Shown here: piece after piece, positions 37,680-50,734 of the stretch
Position numbering within the stretch: position 1 is the stretch's first letter
Layout of the letters: every line of letters starts with the position of its first letter
From: Siphonodentalium dalli
Lineage: Eukaryota > Mollusca > Scaphopoda > Gadilida > Siphonodentaliidae
Direction of reading: 5' to 3'
Assembly: GCA_032622095.1 (NCBI GenBank)
Contig: CP136064.1
Location: 3,342,280-3,406,279 of the forward strand
DNA length: 64,000 nt
Notes under the pieces: generated by a model
What the model was told of the DNA's origin: nothing
Database searches by the model: none
What the model saw: only the letters and a program-made list of their open reading frames with translations
Made by a program: the position numbers and the translations under genes

Positions 37680-37940
37680 TGATGGGAGTTTAGTGTTCTT
37701 ACGGTGACTTCTGACTGTTCGTCATCAGAGTTTAATTGACCTGTGATGACGATAACCCTCTGTAAGTTATCATGCCTGATGGGAGTTTAGTGTTCTTACG
37801 GTGACTTCTGACTGTTCGTCATCAGAGTTTAATTGACCTGTGATGACGATAACCCTCTGTAAGTTATCATGCCTGATGGGAGTTTAGTGTTCTTACGGTG
37901 ACTTCTGACTGTTCATCATCAGAGTTTAATTGACCTGTGA
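37680..37940. repeat. Run of three variant long units (ACGGTGACTT type)
   Basis: In these long units ATGATAGCTGCTCACCCTTC is replaced by ACGGTGACTTCTGACTGTTC. Copies stand at 37701, 37798 and 37895, 97 bp apart. The same variant is scattered singly elsewhere (for example 10180, 12535, 17788, 25300, 34315). It recurs with TGTTATTACGG in the right part of the array (about 54890-60570). Confidence 0.9.
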
Positions 37941-38942
37941 TGTCGATAACCCTCAGTAAGTTACCATGCCTGATGGGAGTTTAGTTTTCATGATAGCTGC
38001 TCATTTTAACCCCTCAGTAAGTTACCATGCCTGATGGGAGTTTAGTTTTCTTATGATAGCTGCTCACCCTTCATCATCAGAGTTTAATTGACCTGTGATG
38101 TCGCTAACCCTCAGTAAGTTACCATGCCTGATGGGAGTTTAGTTTTCATGATAGCTGCTCATTTTAACCCCTCAGTAAGTTACCATGCCTGATGGGAGTT
38201 TAGTGTTCTTATGATAGCTGCTCATTTTAACCCCTCAGTAAGTTACCATGTCTGATGGGAGTTTAGTTTTCATGGTAGCTGCTCACCCTTCATCATCAGA
38301 GTTTAATTGACCTGTGATGTCGCTAACCCTCAGTAAGTTACCATGCCTGATGGGAGTTTAGTTTTCATGATAGCTGCTCATTTTAACCCCTCAGTAAGTT
38401 ACCATGCCTGATGGGAGTTTAGTTTTCATGATAGCTGCTCATTTTAACCCCTCAGTAAGTTACCATGCCTGATGGGAGTTTAGTTTTCATGATAGCTGCT
38501 CATTTTAACCCCTCAGTAAGTTATCATGCCTGATGGGAGTTTAGTTTTCTTATGATAGCTGCTCACCCTTCATCATCAGAGTTTAATTGACCTGTGATGT
38601 CGCTAACCCTCAGTAAGTTATCATGCCTGATGGGAGTTTAGTTTTCATGATAGCTGCTCATTTTAACCCCTCAGTAAGTTACCATGTCTGATGGGAGTTT
38701 AGTTTTCATGATAGCTGCTCATTTTAACCCCTCAGTAAGTTATCATGCCTGATGGGAGTTTAGTGTTCATGATAGCTGCTCATTTTAACCCCTCAGTAAG
38801 TTATCATGCCTGATGGGAGTTTAGTTTTCATGATAGCTGCTCATTTTAACCCCTCAGTAAGTTACCATGCCTGATGGGAGTTTAGTTTTCTTATGATAGC
38901 TGCTCACCCTTCATCATCAGAGTTTAATTGACCTGTGATGTC

Positions 38943-41900
38943 GCTAACCCTCTGTAAGTTACCATGCCTGATGGGAGTTTAGTTTTCTTATGATAGCTGC
39001 TCACCCTTCATCAACAGAGTTTAATTGACCTGTGATGTCGCTAACCCTCAGTAAGTTACCATGCCTGATGGGAGTTTAGTTTTCATGATAGCTGCTCATT
39101 TTAACCCCTCAGTAAGTTACCATGCCTGATGGGAGTTTAGTTTTCATGATAGCTGCTCATTTTAACCCCTCAGTAAGTTACCATGCCTGATGGGAGTTTA
39201 GTTTTCATGATAGCTGCTCATTTTAACCCCTCAGTAAGTTATCATGCCTGATGGGAGTTTAGTTTTCTTATGATAGCTGCTCACCCTTCATCATCAGAGT
39301 TTAATTGACCTGTGATGACGCTAACCCTCAGTAAGTTATCATGCCTGATGGGAGTTTAGTTTTCATGATAGCTGCTCATTTTAACCCCTCAGTAAGTTAT
39401 CATGCCTGATGGGAGTTTAGTGTTCATGATAGCTGCTCATTTTAACCCCTCAGTAAGTTATCATGCCTGATGGGAGTTTAGTTTTCATGATAGCTGCTCA
39501 TTTTAACCCCTCAGTAAGTTACCATGCCTGATGGGAGTTTAGTTTTCTTATGATAGCTGCTCACCCTTCATCAACAGAGTTTAATTGACCTGTGATGTCG
39601 CTAACCCTCAGTAAGTTACCATGCCTGATGGGAGTTTAGTTTTCATGATAGCTGCTCATTTTAACCCCTCAGTAAGTTACCATGCCTGATGGGAGTTTAG
39701 TTTTCTTATGATAGCTGCTCACCCTTCATCATCAGAGTTTAATTGACCTGTGATGTCGCTAACCCTCTGTAAGTTATCATGTCTGATGGGAGTTTAGTTT
39801 TCTTATGATAGCTGCTCATTTTAACCCCTCAGTAAGTTACCATGTCTGATGGGAGTTTAGTTTTCTTATGATAGCTGCTCACCCTTCATCATCAGAGTTT
39901 AATTGACCTGTGATGACGCTAACCCTCAGTAAGTTACCATGCCTGATGGGAGTTTAGTTTTCATGATAGCTGCTCATTTTAACCCCTCAGTAAGTTATCA
40001 TGCCTGATGGGAGTTTAGTTTTCTTATGATAGCTGCTCACCCTTCATCATCAGAGTTTAATTGACCTGTGATGACGCTAACCCTCAGTAAGTTACCATGC
40101 CTGATGGGAGTTTAGTTTTCATGATAGCTGCTCATTTTAACCCCTCAGTAAGTTACCATGCCTGATGGGAGTTTAGTTTTCATGATAGCTGCTCATTTTA
40201 ACCCCTCAGTAAGTTATCATGCCTGATGGGAGTTTAGTTTTCTTATGATAGCTGCTCATTTGAACCCCTCAGTAAGTTATCATGCCTGATGGGAGTTTAG
40301 TTTTCTTATGATAGCTGCTCACCCTTCATCATCAGAGTTTAATTGACCTGTGATGACGCTAACCCTCAGTAAGTTATCATGTCTGATGGGAGTTTAGTTT
40401 TCATGATAGCTGCTCATTTTAACCCCTCAGTAAGTTACCATGCCTGATGGGGAGTTTAGTTTTCTTATGATAGCTGCTCACCCTTCGTCATCAGAGTTTA
40501 ATTGACCTGTGATGACGATAACCCTCAGTAAGTTACCATGCCTGATGGGAGTTTAGTTTTCATGATAGCTGCTCATTTTAACCCCTCAGTAAGTTACCAT
40601 GCCTGATGGGAGTTTAGTTTTCTTATGATAGCTGCTCACCCTTCATCATCAGAGTTTAATTGACCTGTGATGTCGCTAACCCTCTGTAAGTTACCATGCC
40701 TGACTGGAGTTTAGTTTTCATGATAGCTGCTCATTTTAACCCCTCAGTAAGTTACCATGCGCTGACTGGAGTTTAGTTTTCATGATAGCTGCTCATTTTA
40801 ACCCCTCAGTAAGTTATCATGCCTGATGGGAGTTTAGTTTTCTTATGATAGCTGCTCATTTGAACCCCTCAGTAAGTTATCATGCCTGATGGGAGTTTAG
40901 TTTTCTTATGATAGCTGCTCACCCTTCATCATCAGAGTTTAATTGACCTGTGATGACGCTAACCCTCAGTAAGTTATCATGTCTGATGGGAGTTTAGTTT
41001 TCATGATAGCTGCTCATTTTAACCCCTCAGTAAGTTACCATGCCTGATGGGGAGTTTAGTTTTCTTATGATAGCTGCTCACCCTTCGTCATCAGAGTTTA
41101 ATTGACCTGTGATGACGATAACCCTCAGTAAGTTACCATGCCTGATGGGATTTTAGTTTTCATGATAGCTGCTCATTTTAACCCCTCAGTAAGTTACCAT
41201 GCCTGATGGGAGTTTAGTTTTCTTATGTTAGCTGCTCACCCTTCATCATCAGAGTTTAATTGACCTGTGATGTCACTAACCCTCTGTAAGTTGACATGCG
41301 CTGACTGGAGTTTAGTTTTGATGATAGCTGCTCATTTTAACCCCTCAGTAAGTTACCATGCGCTGACTGGAGTTTAGTTTTCATGATAGCTGCTCATTTT
41401 AACCCCTCAGTAAGTTACCATGCCTGATGGGAGTTTAGTTTTCATGATAGCTGCTCATTTTAACCCCTCAGTAAGTTACCATGCCTGACTGGAGTTTAGT
41501 TTTCATGATAGCTGCTCATTTTAACCCCTCAGTAAGTTACCATGCCTGATGGGAGTTTAGTTTTCATGATAGCTGCTCATTTTAACCCCTCAGTAAGTTA
41601 CCATGCCTGATGGGAGTTTAGTTTTCTTATGATAGCTGCTCTCCCTTCATCATCAGAGTTTAATTGACCTGTGATGACGCTAACCCTCAGTAAGTTACCA
41701 TGCCTGATGGGAGTTTAGTTTTCATGATAGCTGCTCATTTTAACCCCTCAGTAAGTTACCATGCCTGATGGGAGTTTAGTTTTCATGGTAGCTGCTCACC
41801 CTTCATCATCAGAGTTTAATTGACCTGTGATGTCGCTAACCCTCAGTAAGTTACCATGTCTGATGGGAGTTTAGTTTTCATGATAGCTGCTCATTTTAAC

Positions 41901-43416
41901 CCCTCAGTAAGTTATCATGCCTGATGGGAGTTTAGTTTCTTATGATAGCTGCTCACCCTTCATCATCAGAGTTTAATTGACCTGTGATGTCGCTAACCCC
42001 TCAGTAAGTTACCATGCCTGATGGGAGTTTAGTGTTCTTATGATAGCTGCTCACCCTTCATCATCAGAGTTTAATTGACCTGTGATGACGCTAACCCTCA
42101 GTAAGTTACCATGCCTGATGGGAGTTTAGTGTTCTTATGATAGCTGCTCACCCTTCATCATCAGAGTTTAATTGACCTGTGATGACGCTAACCCTCAGTA
42201 AGTTACCATGCCTGATGGGAGTTTAGTTTTCATGATAGCTGCTCATTTTAACCCCTCAGTAAGTTACCATGCCTGATGGGAGTTTAGTTTTCATGATAGC
42301 TGCTCATTTTAACCCCTCAGTAAGTTACCATGCCTGATGGGAGTTTAGTTTTCTTATGATAGCTGCTCATTTTAACCCCTCAGTAAGTTACCATGCCTGA
42401 TGGGAGTTTAGTTTTCATGGTAGCTGCTCACCCTTCATCATCAGAGTTTAATTGACCTGTGATGTCGCTAACCCTCAGTAAGTTACCATGCCTGATGGGA
42501 GTTTAGTTTTCTTATGATAGCTGCTCACCCTTCGTCATCAGAGTTTAATTGACCTGTGATGTCGCTAACCCTCTGTAAGTTGACATGCGCTGACTGGAGT
42601 TTAGTTTTGATGATAGCTGCTCATTTTAACCCCTCAGTAAGTTATCATGCCTGATGGGAGTTTAGTGTTCTTATGATAGCTGCTCACCCTTCATCATCAG
42701 AGTTTAATTGACCTGTGATGACGCTAACCCTCTGTAAGTTGACATGCGCTGACTGGAGTTTAGTTTTCATGATAGCTGCTCACCCTTCGTCATCAGAGTT
42801 TAATTGACCTGTGATGACGATAACCCTCAGTAAGTTACCATGCCTGATGGGAGTTTAGTGTTCATGATAGCTGCTCATTTTAACCCCTCAGTAAGTTACC
42901 ATGCCTGATGGGAGTTTAGTGTTCTTATGATAGCTGCTCATTTTAACCCCTCAGTAAGTTACCATGCCTGATGGGAGTTTAGTTTTCTTATGATAGCTGC
43001 TCACCCTTCATCATCAGAGTTTAATTGACCTGTGATGACGCTAACCCTCAGTAAGTTACCATGCCTGATGGGAGTTTAGTTTTCATGATAGCTGCTCATT
43101 TTAACCCCTCAGTAAGTTACCATGCCTGATGGGAGTTTAGTTTTCATGATAGCTGCTCATTTTAACCCCTCAGTAAGTTACCATGCCTGATGGGAGTTTA
43201 GTTTTCTTATGATAGATGCTCACCCTTCATCATCAGAGTTTAATTGACCTGTGATGACGCTAACCCTCAGTAAGTTATCATGCCTGATGGGAGTTTAGTT
43301 TTCATGATAGCTGCTCATTTTAACCCCTCAGTAAGTTACCATGCCTGATGGGAGTTTAGTTTTCTTATGATAGATGCTCACCCTTCATCATCAGAGTTTA
43401 ATTGACCTGTGATGAC
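38943..43416. repeat. About 4.47-kb duplicated block, copy 1
   Basis: Rare variants in this block recur 4474 bp further on: TCAACAGAG (39011 and 43485), CATTTGAACCCC (40261 and 44735; 40861 and 45335), TTATGTTAGCTG (41227 and 45701), TTTTGATGATAG (41311 and 45785) and GCTCTCCC (41641 and 46115). The end is set by the junction with copy 2 and is uncertain by about 50 bp because the breakpoint lies in repeated DNA. Confidence 0.9.
40185..41384. repeat. 600-bp tandem duplication nested in copy 1
   Basis: CATTTGAACCCC, TCATGTCTGATGG and the extra-G form GATGGGGAGTTTAG recur 600 bp apart. The second 600-bp copy has private changes (GGGATTTTAG, TTATGTTAGC, GATGTCACTAAC). The pair, with those private changes, is found again at about 44660-45860 in copy 2, so the 600-bp event came before the 4.47-kb event. 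Confidence 0.85.
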
Positions 43417-46400
43417 GCTAACCCTCTGTAAGTTACCATGCCTGATGGGAGTTTAGTTTTCTTATGATAGCTGCTCACCCTTCATCAACAGAGTTTAATT
43501 GACCTGTGATGTCGCTAACCCTCAGTAAGTTACCATGCCTGATGGGAGTTTAGTTTTCATGATAGCTGCTCATTTTAACCCCTCAGTAAGTTACCATGCC
43601 TGATGGGAGTTTAGTTTTCATGATAGCTGCTCATTTTAACCCCTCAGTAAGTTACCATGCCTGATGGGAGTTTAGTTTTCATGATAGCTGCTCATTTTAA
43701 CCCCTCAGTAAGTTATCATGCCTGATGGGAGTTTAGTTTTCTTATGATAGCTGCTCACCCTTCATCATCAGAGTTTAATTGACCTGTGATGACGCTAACC
43801 CTCAGTAAGTTATCATGCCTGATGGGAGTTTAGTTTTCATGATAGCTGCTCATTTTAACCCCTCAGTAAGTTATCATGCCTGATGGGAGTTTAGTGTTCA
43901 TGATAGCTGCTCATTTTAACCCCTCAGTAAGTTATCATGCCTGATGGGAGTTTAGTTTTCATGATAGCTGCTCATTTTAACCCCTCAGTAAGTTACCATG
44001 CCTGATGGGAGTTTAGTTTTCTTATGATAGCTGCTCACCCTTCATCAACAGAGTTTAATTGACCTGTGATGTCGCTAACCCTCAGTAAGTTACCATGCCT
44101 GATGGGAGTTTAGTTTTCATGATAGCTGCTCATTTTAACCCCTCAGTAAGTTACCATGCCTGATGGGAGTTTAGTTTTCTTATGATAGCTGCTCACCCTT
44201 CATCATCAGAGTTTAATTGACCTGTGATGTCGCTAACCCTCTGTAAGTTATCATGTCTGATGGGAGTTTAGTTTTCTTATGATAGCTGCTCATTTTAACC
44301 CCTCAGTAAGTTACCATGTCTGATGGGAGTTTAGTTTTCTTATGATAGCTGCTCACCCTTCATCATCAGAGTTTAATTGACCTGTGATGACGCTAACCCT
44401 CAGTAAGTTACCATGCCTGATGGGAGTTTAGTTTTCATGATAGCTGCTCATTTTAACCCCTCAGTAAGTTATCATGCCTGATGGGAGTTTAGTTTTCTTA
44501 TGATAGCTGCTCACCCTTCATCATCAGAGTTTAATTGACCTGTGATGACGCTAACCCTCAGTAAGTTACCATGCCTGATGGGAGTTTAGTTTTCATGATA
44601 GCTGCTCATTTTAACCCCTCAGTAAGTTACCATGCCTGATGGGAGTTTAGTTTTCATGATAGCTGCTCATTTTAACCCCTCAGTAAGTTATCATGCCTGA
44701 TGGGAGTTTAGTTTTCTTATGATAGCTGCTCATTTGAACCCCTCAGTAAGTTATCATGCCTGATGGGAGTTTAGTTTTCTTATGATAGCTGCTCACCCTT
44801 CATCATCAGAGTTTAATTGACCTGTGATGACGCTAACCCTCAGTAAGTTATCATGTCTGATGGGAGTTTAGTTTTCATGATAGCTGCTCATTTTAACCCC
44901 TCAGTAAGTTACCATGCCTGATGGGGAGTTTAGTTTTCTTATGATAGCTGCTCACCCTTCGTCATCAGAGTTTAATTGACCTGTGATGACGATAACCCTC
45001 AGTAAGTTACCATGCCTGATGGGAGTTTAGTTTTCATGATAGCTGCTCATTTTAACCCCTCAGTAAGTTACCATGCCTGATGGGAGTTTAGTTTTCTTAT
45101 GATAGCTGCTCACCCTTCATCATCAGAGTTTAATTGACCTGTGATGTCGCTAACCCTCTGTAAGTTACCATGCCTGACTGGAGTTTAGTTTTCATGATAG
45201 CTGCTCATTTTAACCCCTCAGTAAGTTACCATGCGCTGACTGGAGTTTAGTTTTCATGATAGCTGCTCATTTTAACCCCTCAGTAAGTTATCATGCCTGA
45301 TGGGAGTTTAGTTTTCTTATGATAGCTGCTCATTTGAACCCCTCAGTAAGTTATCATGCCTGATGGGAGTTTAGTTTTCTTATGATAGCTGCTCACCCTT
45401 CATCATCAGAGTTTAATTGACCTGTGATGACGCTAACCCTCAGTAAGTTATCATGTCTGATGGGAGTTTAGTTTTCATGATAGCTGCTCATTTTAACCCC
45501 TCAGTAAGTTACCATGCCTGATGGGGAGTTTAGTTTTCTTATGATAGCTGCTCACCCTTCGTCATCAGAGTTTAATTGACCTGTGATGACGATAACCCTC
45601 AGTAAGTTACCATGCCTGATGGGATTTTAGTTTTCATGATAGCTGCTCATTTTAACCCCTCAGTAAGTTACCATGCCTGATGGGAGTTTAGTTTTCTTAT
45701 GTTAGCTGCTCACCCTTCATCATCAGAGTTTAATTGACCTGTGATGTCACTAACCCTCTGTAAGTTGACATGCGCTGACTGGAGTTTAGTTTTGATGATA
45801 GCTGCTCATTTTAACCCCTCAGTAAGTTACCATGCGCTGACTGGAGTTTAGTTTTCATGATAGCTGCTCATTTTAACCCCTCAGTAAGTTACCATGCCTG
45901 ATGGGAGTTTAGTTTTCATGATAGCTGCTCATTTTAACCCCTCAGTAAGTTACCATGCCTGACTGGAGTTTAGTTTTCATGATAGCTGCTCATTTTAACC
46001 CCTCAGTAAGTTACCATGCCTGATGGGAGTTTAGTTTTCATGATAGCTGCTCATTTTAACCCCTCAGTAAGTTACCATGCCTGATGGGAGTTTAGTTTTC
46101 TTATGATAGCTGCTCTCCCTTCATCATCAGAGTTTAATTGACCTGTGATGACGCTAACCCTCAGTAAGTTACCATGCCTGATGGGAGTTTAGTTTTCATG
46201 ATAGCTGCTCATTTTAACCCCTCAGTAAGTTACCATGCCTGATGGGAGTTTAGTTTTCATGGTAGCTGCTCACCCTTCATCATCAGAGTTTAATTGACCT
46301 GTGATGTCGCTAACCCTCAGTAAGTTACCATGTCTGATGGGAGTTTAGTTTTCATGATAGCTGCTCATTTTAACCCCTCAGTAAGTTATCATGCCTGATG

Positions 46401-47926
46401 GGAGTTTAGTTTCTTATGATAGCTGCTCACCCTTCATCATCAGAGTTTAATTGACCTGTGATGTCGCTAACCCTCAGTAAGTTACCATGCCTGATGGGAG
46501 TTTAGTGTTCTTATGATAGCTGCTCACCCTTCATCATCAGAGTTTAATTGACCTGTGATGTCGCTAACCCCTCAGTAAGTTACCATGCCTGATGGGAGTT
46601 TAGTGTTCTTATGATAGCTGCTCACCCTTCATCATCAGAGTTTAATTGACCTGTGATGACGCTAACCCTCAGTAAGTTACCATGCCTGATGGGAGTTTAG
46701 TGTTCTTATGATAGCTGCTCACCCTTCATCATCAGAGTTTAATTGACCTGTGATGACGCTAACCCTCAGTAAGTTACCATGCCTGATGGGAGTTTAGTTT
46801 TCATGATAGCTGCTCATTTTAACCCCTCAGTAAGTTACCATGCCTGATGGGAGTTTAGTTTTCTTATGATAGCTGCTCATTTTAACCCCTCAGTAAGTTA
46901 CCATGCCTGATGGGAGTTTAGTTTTCATGGTAGCTGCTCACCCTTCATCATCAGAGTTTAATTGACCTGTGATGTCGCTAACCCTCAGTAAGTTACCATG
47001 CCTGATGGGAGTTTAGTTTTCTTATGATAGCTGCTCACCCTTCGTCATCAGAGTTTAATTGACCTGTGATGTCGCTAACCCTCTGTAAGTTGACATGCGC
47101 TGACTGGAGTTTAGTTTTGATGATAGCTGCTCATTTTAACCCCTCAGTAAGTTATCATGCCTGATGGGAGTTTAGTGTTCTTATGATAGCTGCTCACCCT
47201 TCATCATCAGAGTTTAATTGACCTGTGATGACGCTAACCCTCTGTAAGTTGACATGCGCTGACTGGAGTTTAGTTTTCATGATAGCTGCTCACCCTTCGT
47301 CATCAGAGTTTAATTGACCTGTGATGACGATAACCCTCAGTAAGTTACCATGCCTGATGGGAGTTTAGTGTTCATGATAGCTGCTCATTTTAACCCCTCA
47401 GTAAGTTACCATGCCTGATGGGAGTTTAGTGTTCTTATGATAGCTGCTCATTTTAACCCCTCAGTAAGTTACCATGCCTGATGGGAGTTTAGTTTTCTTA
47501 TGATAGCTGCTCACCCTTCATCATCAGAGTTTAATTGACCTGTGATGACGCTAACCCTCAGTAAGTTACCATGCCTGATGGGAGTTTAGTTTTCATGATA
47601 GCTGCTCATTTTAACCCCTCAGTAAGTTACCATGCCTGATGGGAGTTTAGTTTTCATGATAGCTGCTCATTTTAACCCCTCAGTAAGTTACCATGCCTGA
47701 TGGGAGTTTAGTTTTCTTATGATAGATGCTCACCCTTCATCATCAGAGTTTAATTGACCTGTGATGACGCTAACCCTCAGTAAGTTATCATGCCTGATGG
47801 GAGTTTAGTTTTCATGATAGCTGCTCATTTTAACCCCTCAGTAAGTTACCATGCCTGATGGGAGTTTAGTTTTCTTATGATAGATGCTCACCCTTCATCA
47901 TCAGAGTTTAATTGACCTGTGATGAC
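43417..47926. repeat. About 4.5-kb duplicated block, copy 2 (tandem)
   Basis: Directly follows copy 1 in the same orientation. The offset is 4474 bp for the first part. After about 46,500 it becomes 4510 bp (GATAGATGCT at 43211 and 47721). The extra 36 bp is explained by one added 97-bp long unit near 46490 and one missing 61-bp short unit near 46830. Apart from this, the landmarks compared are identical, so the duplication is recent. Confidence 0.9.
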
Positions 47927-48339
47927 GCTAACCCTCAGTAAGTTATCATGCCTGATGGGAGTTTAGTTTTCATGATAGCTGCTCATTTTAACCCCTCTGT
48001 AAGTTATCATGCCTGATGGGAGTTTAGTTTTCTTATGATAGCTGCTCACCCTTCGTCATCAGAGTTTAATTGACCTGTGATGACGCTAACCCTCAGTAAG
48101 TTATCATGCCTGATGGGAGTTTAGTTTTCATGATAGCTGCTCATTTTAACCCCTCAGTAAGTTATCATGCCTGATGGGAGTTTAGTTTTCTTATGATAGA
48201 TGCTCACCCTTCATCATCAGAGTTTAATTGACCTGTGATGTCGCTAACCCTCAGTAAGTTACCATGCGCTGACTGGAGTTTAGTGTTCTTATGATAGCTG
48301 CTCACCCTTCGTCATCAGAGTTTAATTGACCTGTGATCA

Positions 48340-48352
48340 TAGTGTGATGACG
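48340..48352. repeat. Unique 13-bp insertion in a long unit
   Basis: ACCTGTGATCATAGTGTGATGACG replaces the normal ACCTGTGATGACG, described here in parts: GATCATAGT lies between two GTGAT words. It is a single private variant, useful as a mapping tag. Confidence 0.8.
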
Positions 48353-48789
48353 ATAACCCTCTGTAAGTTATCATGCCTGATGGGAGTTTAGTTTTCATGA
48401 TAGCTGCTCATTTTAACCCCTCAGTAAGTTATCATGCCTGATGGGAGTTTAGTTTTCTTATGATAGCTGCTCACCCTTCATCATCAGAGTTTAATTGACC
48501 TGTGATGTCGCTAACCCTCAGTAAGTTGACATGCGCTGACTGGAGTTTAGTTTTCATGATAGCTGCTCATTTTAACCCCTCTGTAAGTTATCATGCCTGA
48601 TGGGAGTTTAGTTTTCATGATAGCTGCTCATTTTAACCCCTCAGTAAGTTACCATGCCTGATGGGAGTTTAGTTTTCATGATAGCTGCTCATTTTAACCC
48701 CTCAGTAAGTTATCATGCCTGATGGGAGTTTAGTTTTCTTATGATAGCTGCTCACCCTTCATCATCAGAGTTTAATTGACCTGTGATGA

Positions 48790-49280
48790 CGCTAACCCTC
48801 AGTAAGTTACCATGCCTGATGGGAGTTTAGTTTTCTTATGATAGCTGCTCACCCTTCATCATCAGAGTTTAATTGACCTGTGATGACGCTAACCCTCAGT
48901 AAGTTACCATGCCTGATGGGAGTTTAGTTTTCTTATGATAGCTGCTCACCCTTCATCATCAGAGTTTAATTGACCTGTGATGACGCTAACCCTCAGTAAG
49001 TTACCATGCCTGATGGGAGTTTAGTTTTCTTATGATAGCTGCTCACCCTTCATCATCAGAGTTTAATTGACCTGTGATGACGCTAACCCTCAGTAAGTTA
49101 CCATGCCTGATGGGAGTTTAGTTTTCTTATGATAGCTGCTCACCCTTCATCATCAGAGTTTAATTGACCTGTGATGACGCTAACCCTCAGTAAGTTACCA
49201 TGCCTGATGGGAGTTTAGTTTTCTTATGATAGCTGCTCACCCTTCATCATCAGAGTTTAATTGACCTGTGATGTCGCTAA
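48790..49280. repeat. Run of consecutive 97-bp long units
   Basis: TCTTATGATAGCTGCTCACC recurs at 48834, 48931, 49028 and onward to about 49222, each 97 bp apart, and the units appear identical. It is the long-unit counterpart of the pure short run at 14890-15470. Confidence 0.9.
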
Positions 49281-50734
49281 CCCCTCAGTAAGTTATCATG
49301 CCTGATGGGAGTTTAGTTTTCATGATAGCTGCTCATTTTAACCCCTCAGTAAGTTACCATGCCTGATGGGAGTTTAGTTTTCATGATAGCTGCTCATTTT
49401 AACCCCTCAGTAAGTTACCATGCCTGATGGGAGTTTAGTTTTCATGATAGCTGCTCATTTTAACCCCTCAGTAAGTTACCATGCCTGATGGGAGTTTAGT
49501 TTTCATGATAGCTGCTCACCCTTCGTCATCAGAGTTTAATTGACCTGTGATGTCGCTAACCCTCTGTAAGTTGACATGCGCTGACTGGAGTTTAGTTTTC
49601 ATGATAGCTGCTCATTTTAACCCCTCAGTAAGTTACCATGCCTGACTGGAGTTTAGTTTTCATGATAGCTGCTCATTTTAACCCCTCAGTAAGTTACCAT
49701 GCCTGATGGGAGTTTAGTTTTCATGATAGCTGCTCATTTTAACCCCTCAGTAAGTTACCATGCCTGATGGGAGTTTAGTGTTCTTATGATAGCTGCTCAC
49801 CCTTCATCATCAGAGTTTAATTGACCTGTGATGTCGCTAACCCTCAGTAAGTTGACACGCGCTGATGGGAGTTTAGTTTTCTTATGATAGCTGCTAACAC
49901 TTCGTCATCAGAGTTTAATTGACCTGTGATGACGCTAACCCCTCAGTAAGTTGACATGCGCTGACTGGAGTTTAGTTTTCATGATAGCTGCTCATTTTAA
50001 CCCCTCAGTAAGTTACCATGCCTGATGGGAGTTTAGTTTTCTTATGATAGCTGCTCACCCTTCGTCATCAGAGTTTAATTGACCTGTGATGTCGCTAACC
50101 CTCAGTAAGTTACCATGCCTGATGGGAGTTTAGTGTTCTTATGATAGCTGCTCACCCTTCGTCATCAGAGTTTAATTGACCTGTGATGACGCTAACCCTC
50201 AGTAAGTTACCATGCCTGATGGGAGTTTAGTTTTCATGATAGCTGCTCATTTTAACCCCTCAGTAAGTTACCATGCCTGATGGGAGTTTAGTTTTCTTAT
50301 GATAGCTGCTCATTTTAACCCCTCAGTAAGTTATCATGCCTGATGGGAGTTTAGTTTTCTCATGATAGCTGCTCACCCTTCATAATCAGAGTTTAATTGA
50401 CCTGTGATGACGCTAACCCTCTGTAAGTTACCATGCCTGATGGGAGTTTAGTTTTCATGATAGCTGCTCATTTTAACCCCTCAGTAAGTTACCATGCCTG
50501 ATGGGAGTTTAGTGTTCATGATAGCTGCTCATTTTAACCCCTCAGTAAGTTACCATGCCTGATGGGAGTTTAGTTTTCTTATGATAGCTGCTCATTTTAA
50601 CCCCTCAGTAAGTTACCATGCCTGATGGGAGTTTAGTTTTCTTATGATAGCTGCTCACCCTTCATCATCAGAGTTTAATTGACCTGTGATGACGCTAACC
50701 CTCAGTAAGTTACCATGCCTGATGGGAGTTTAGT

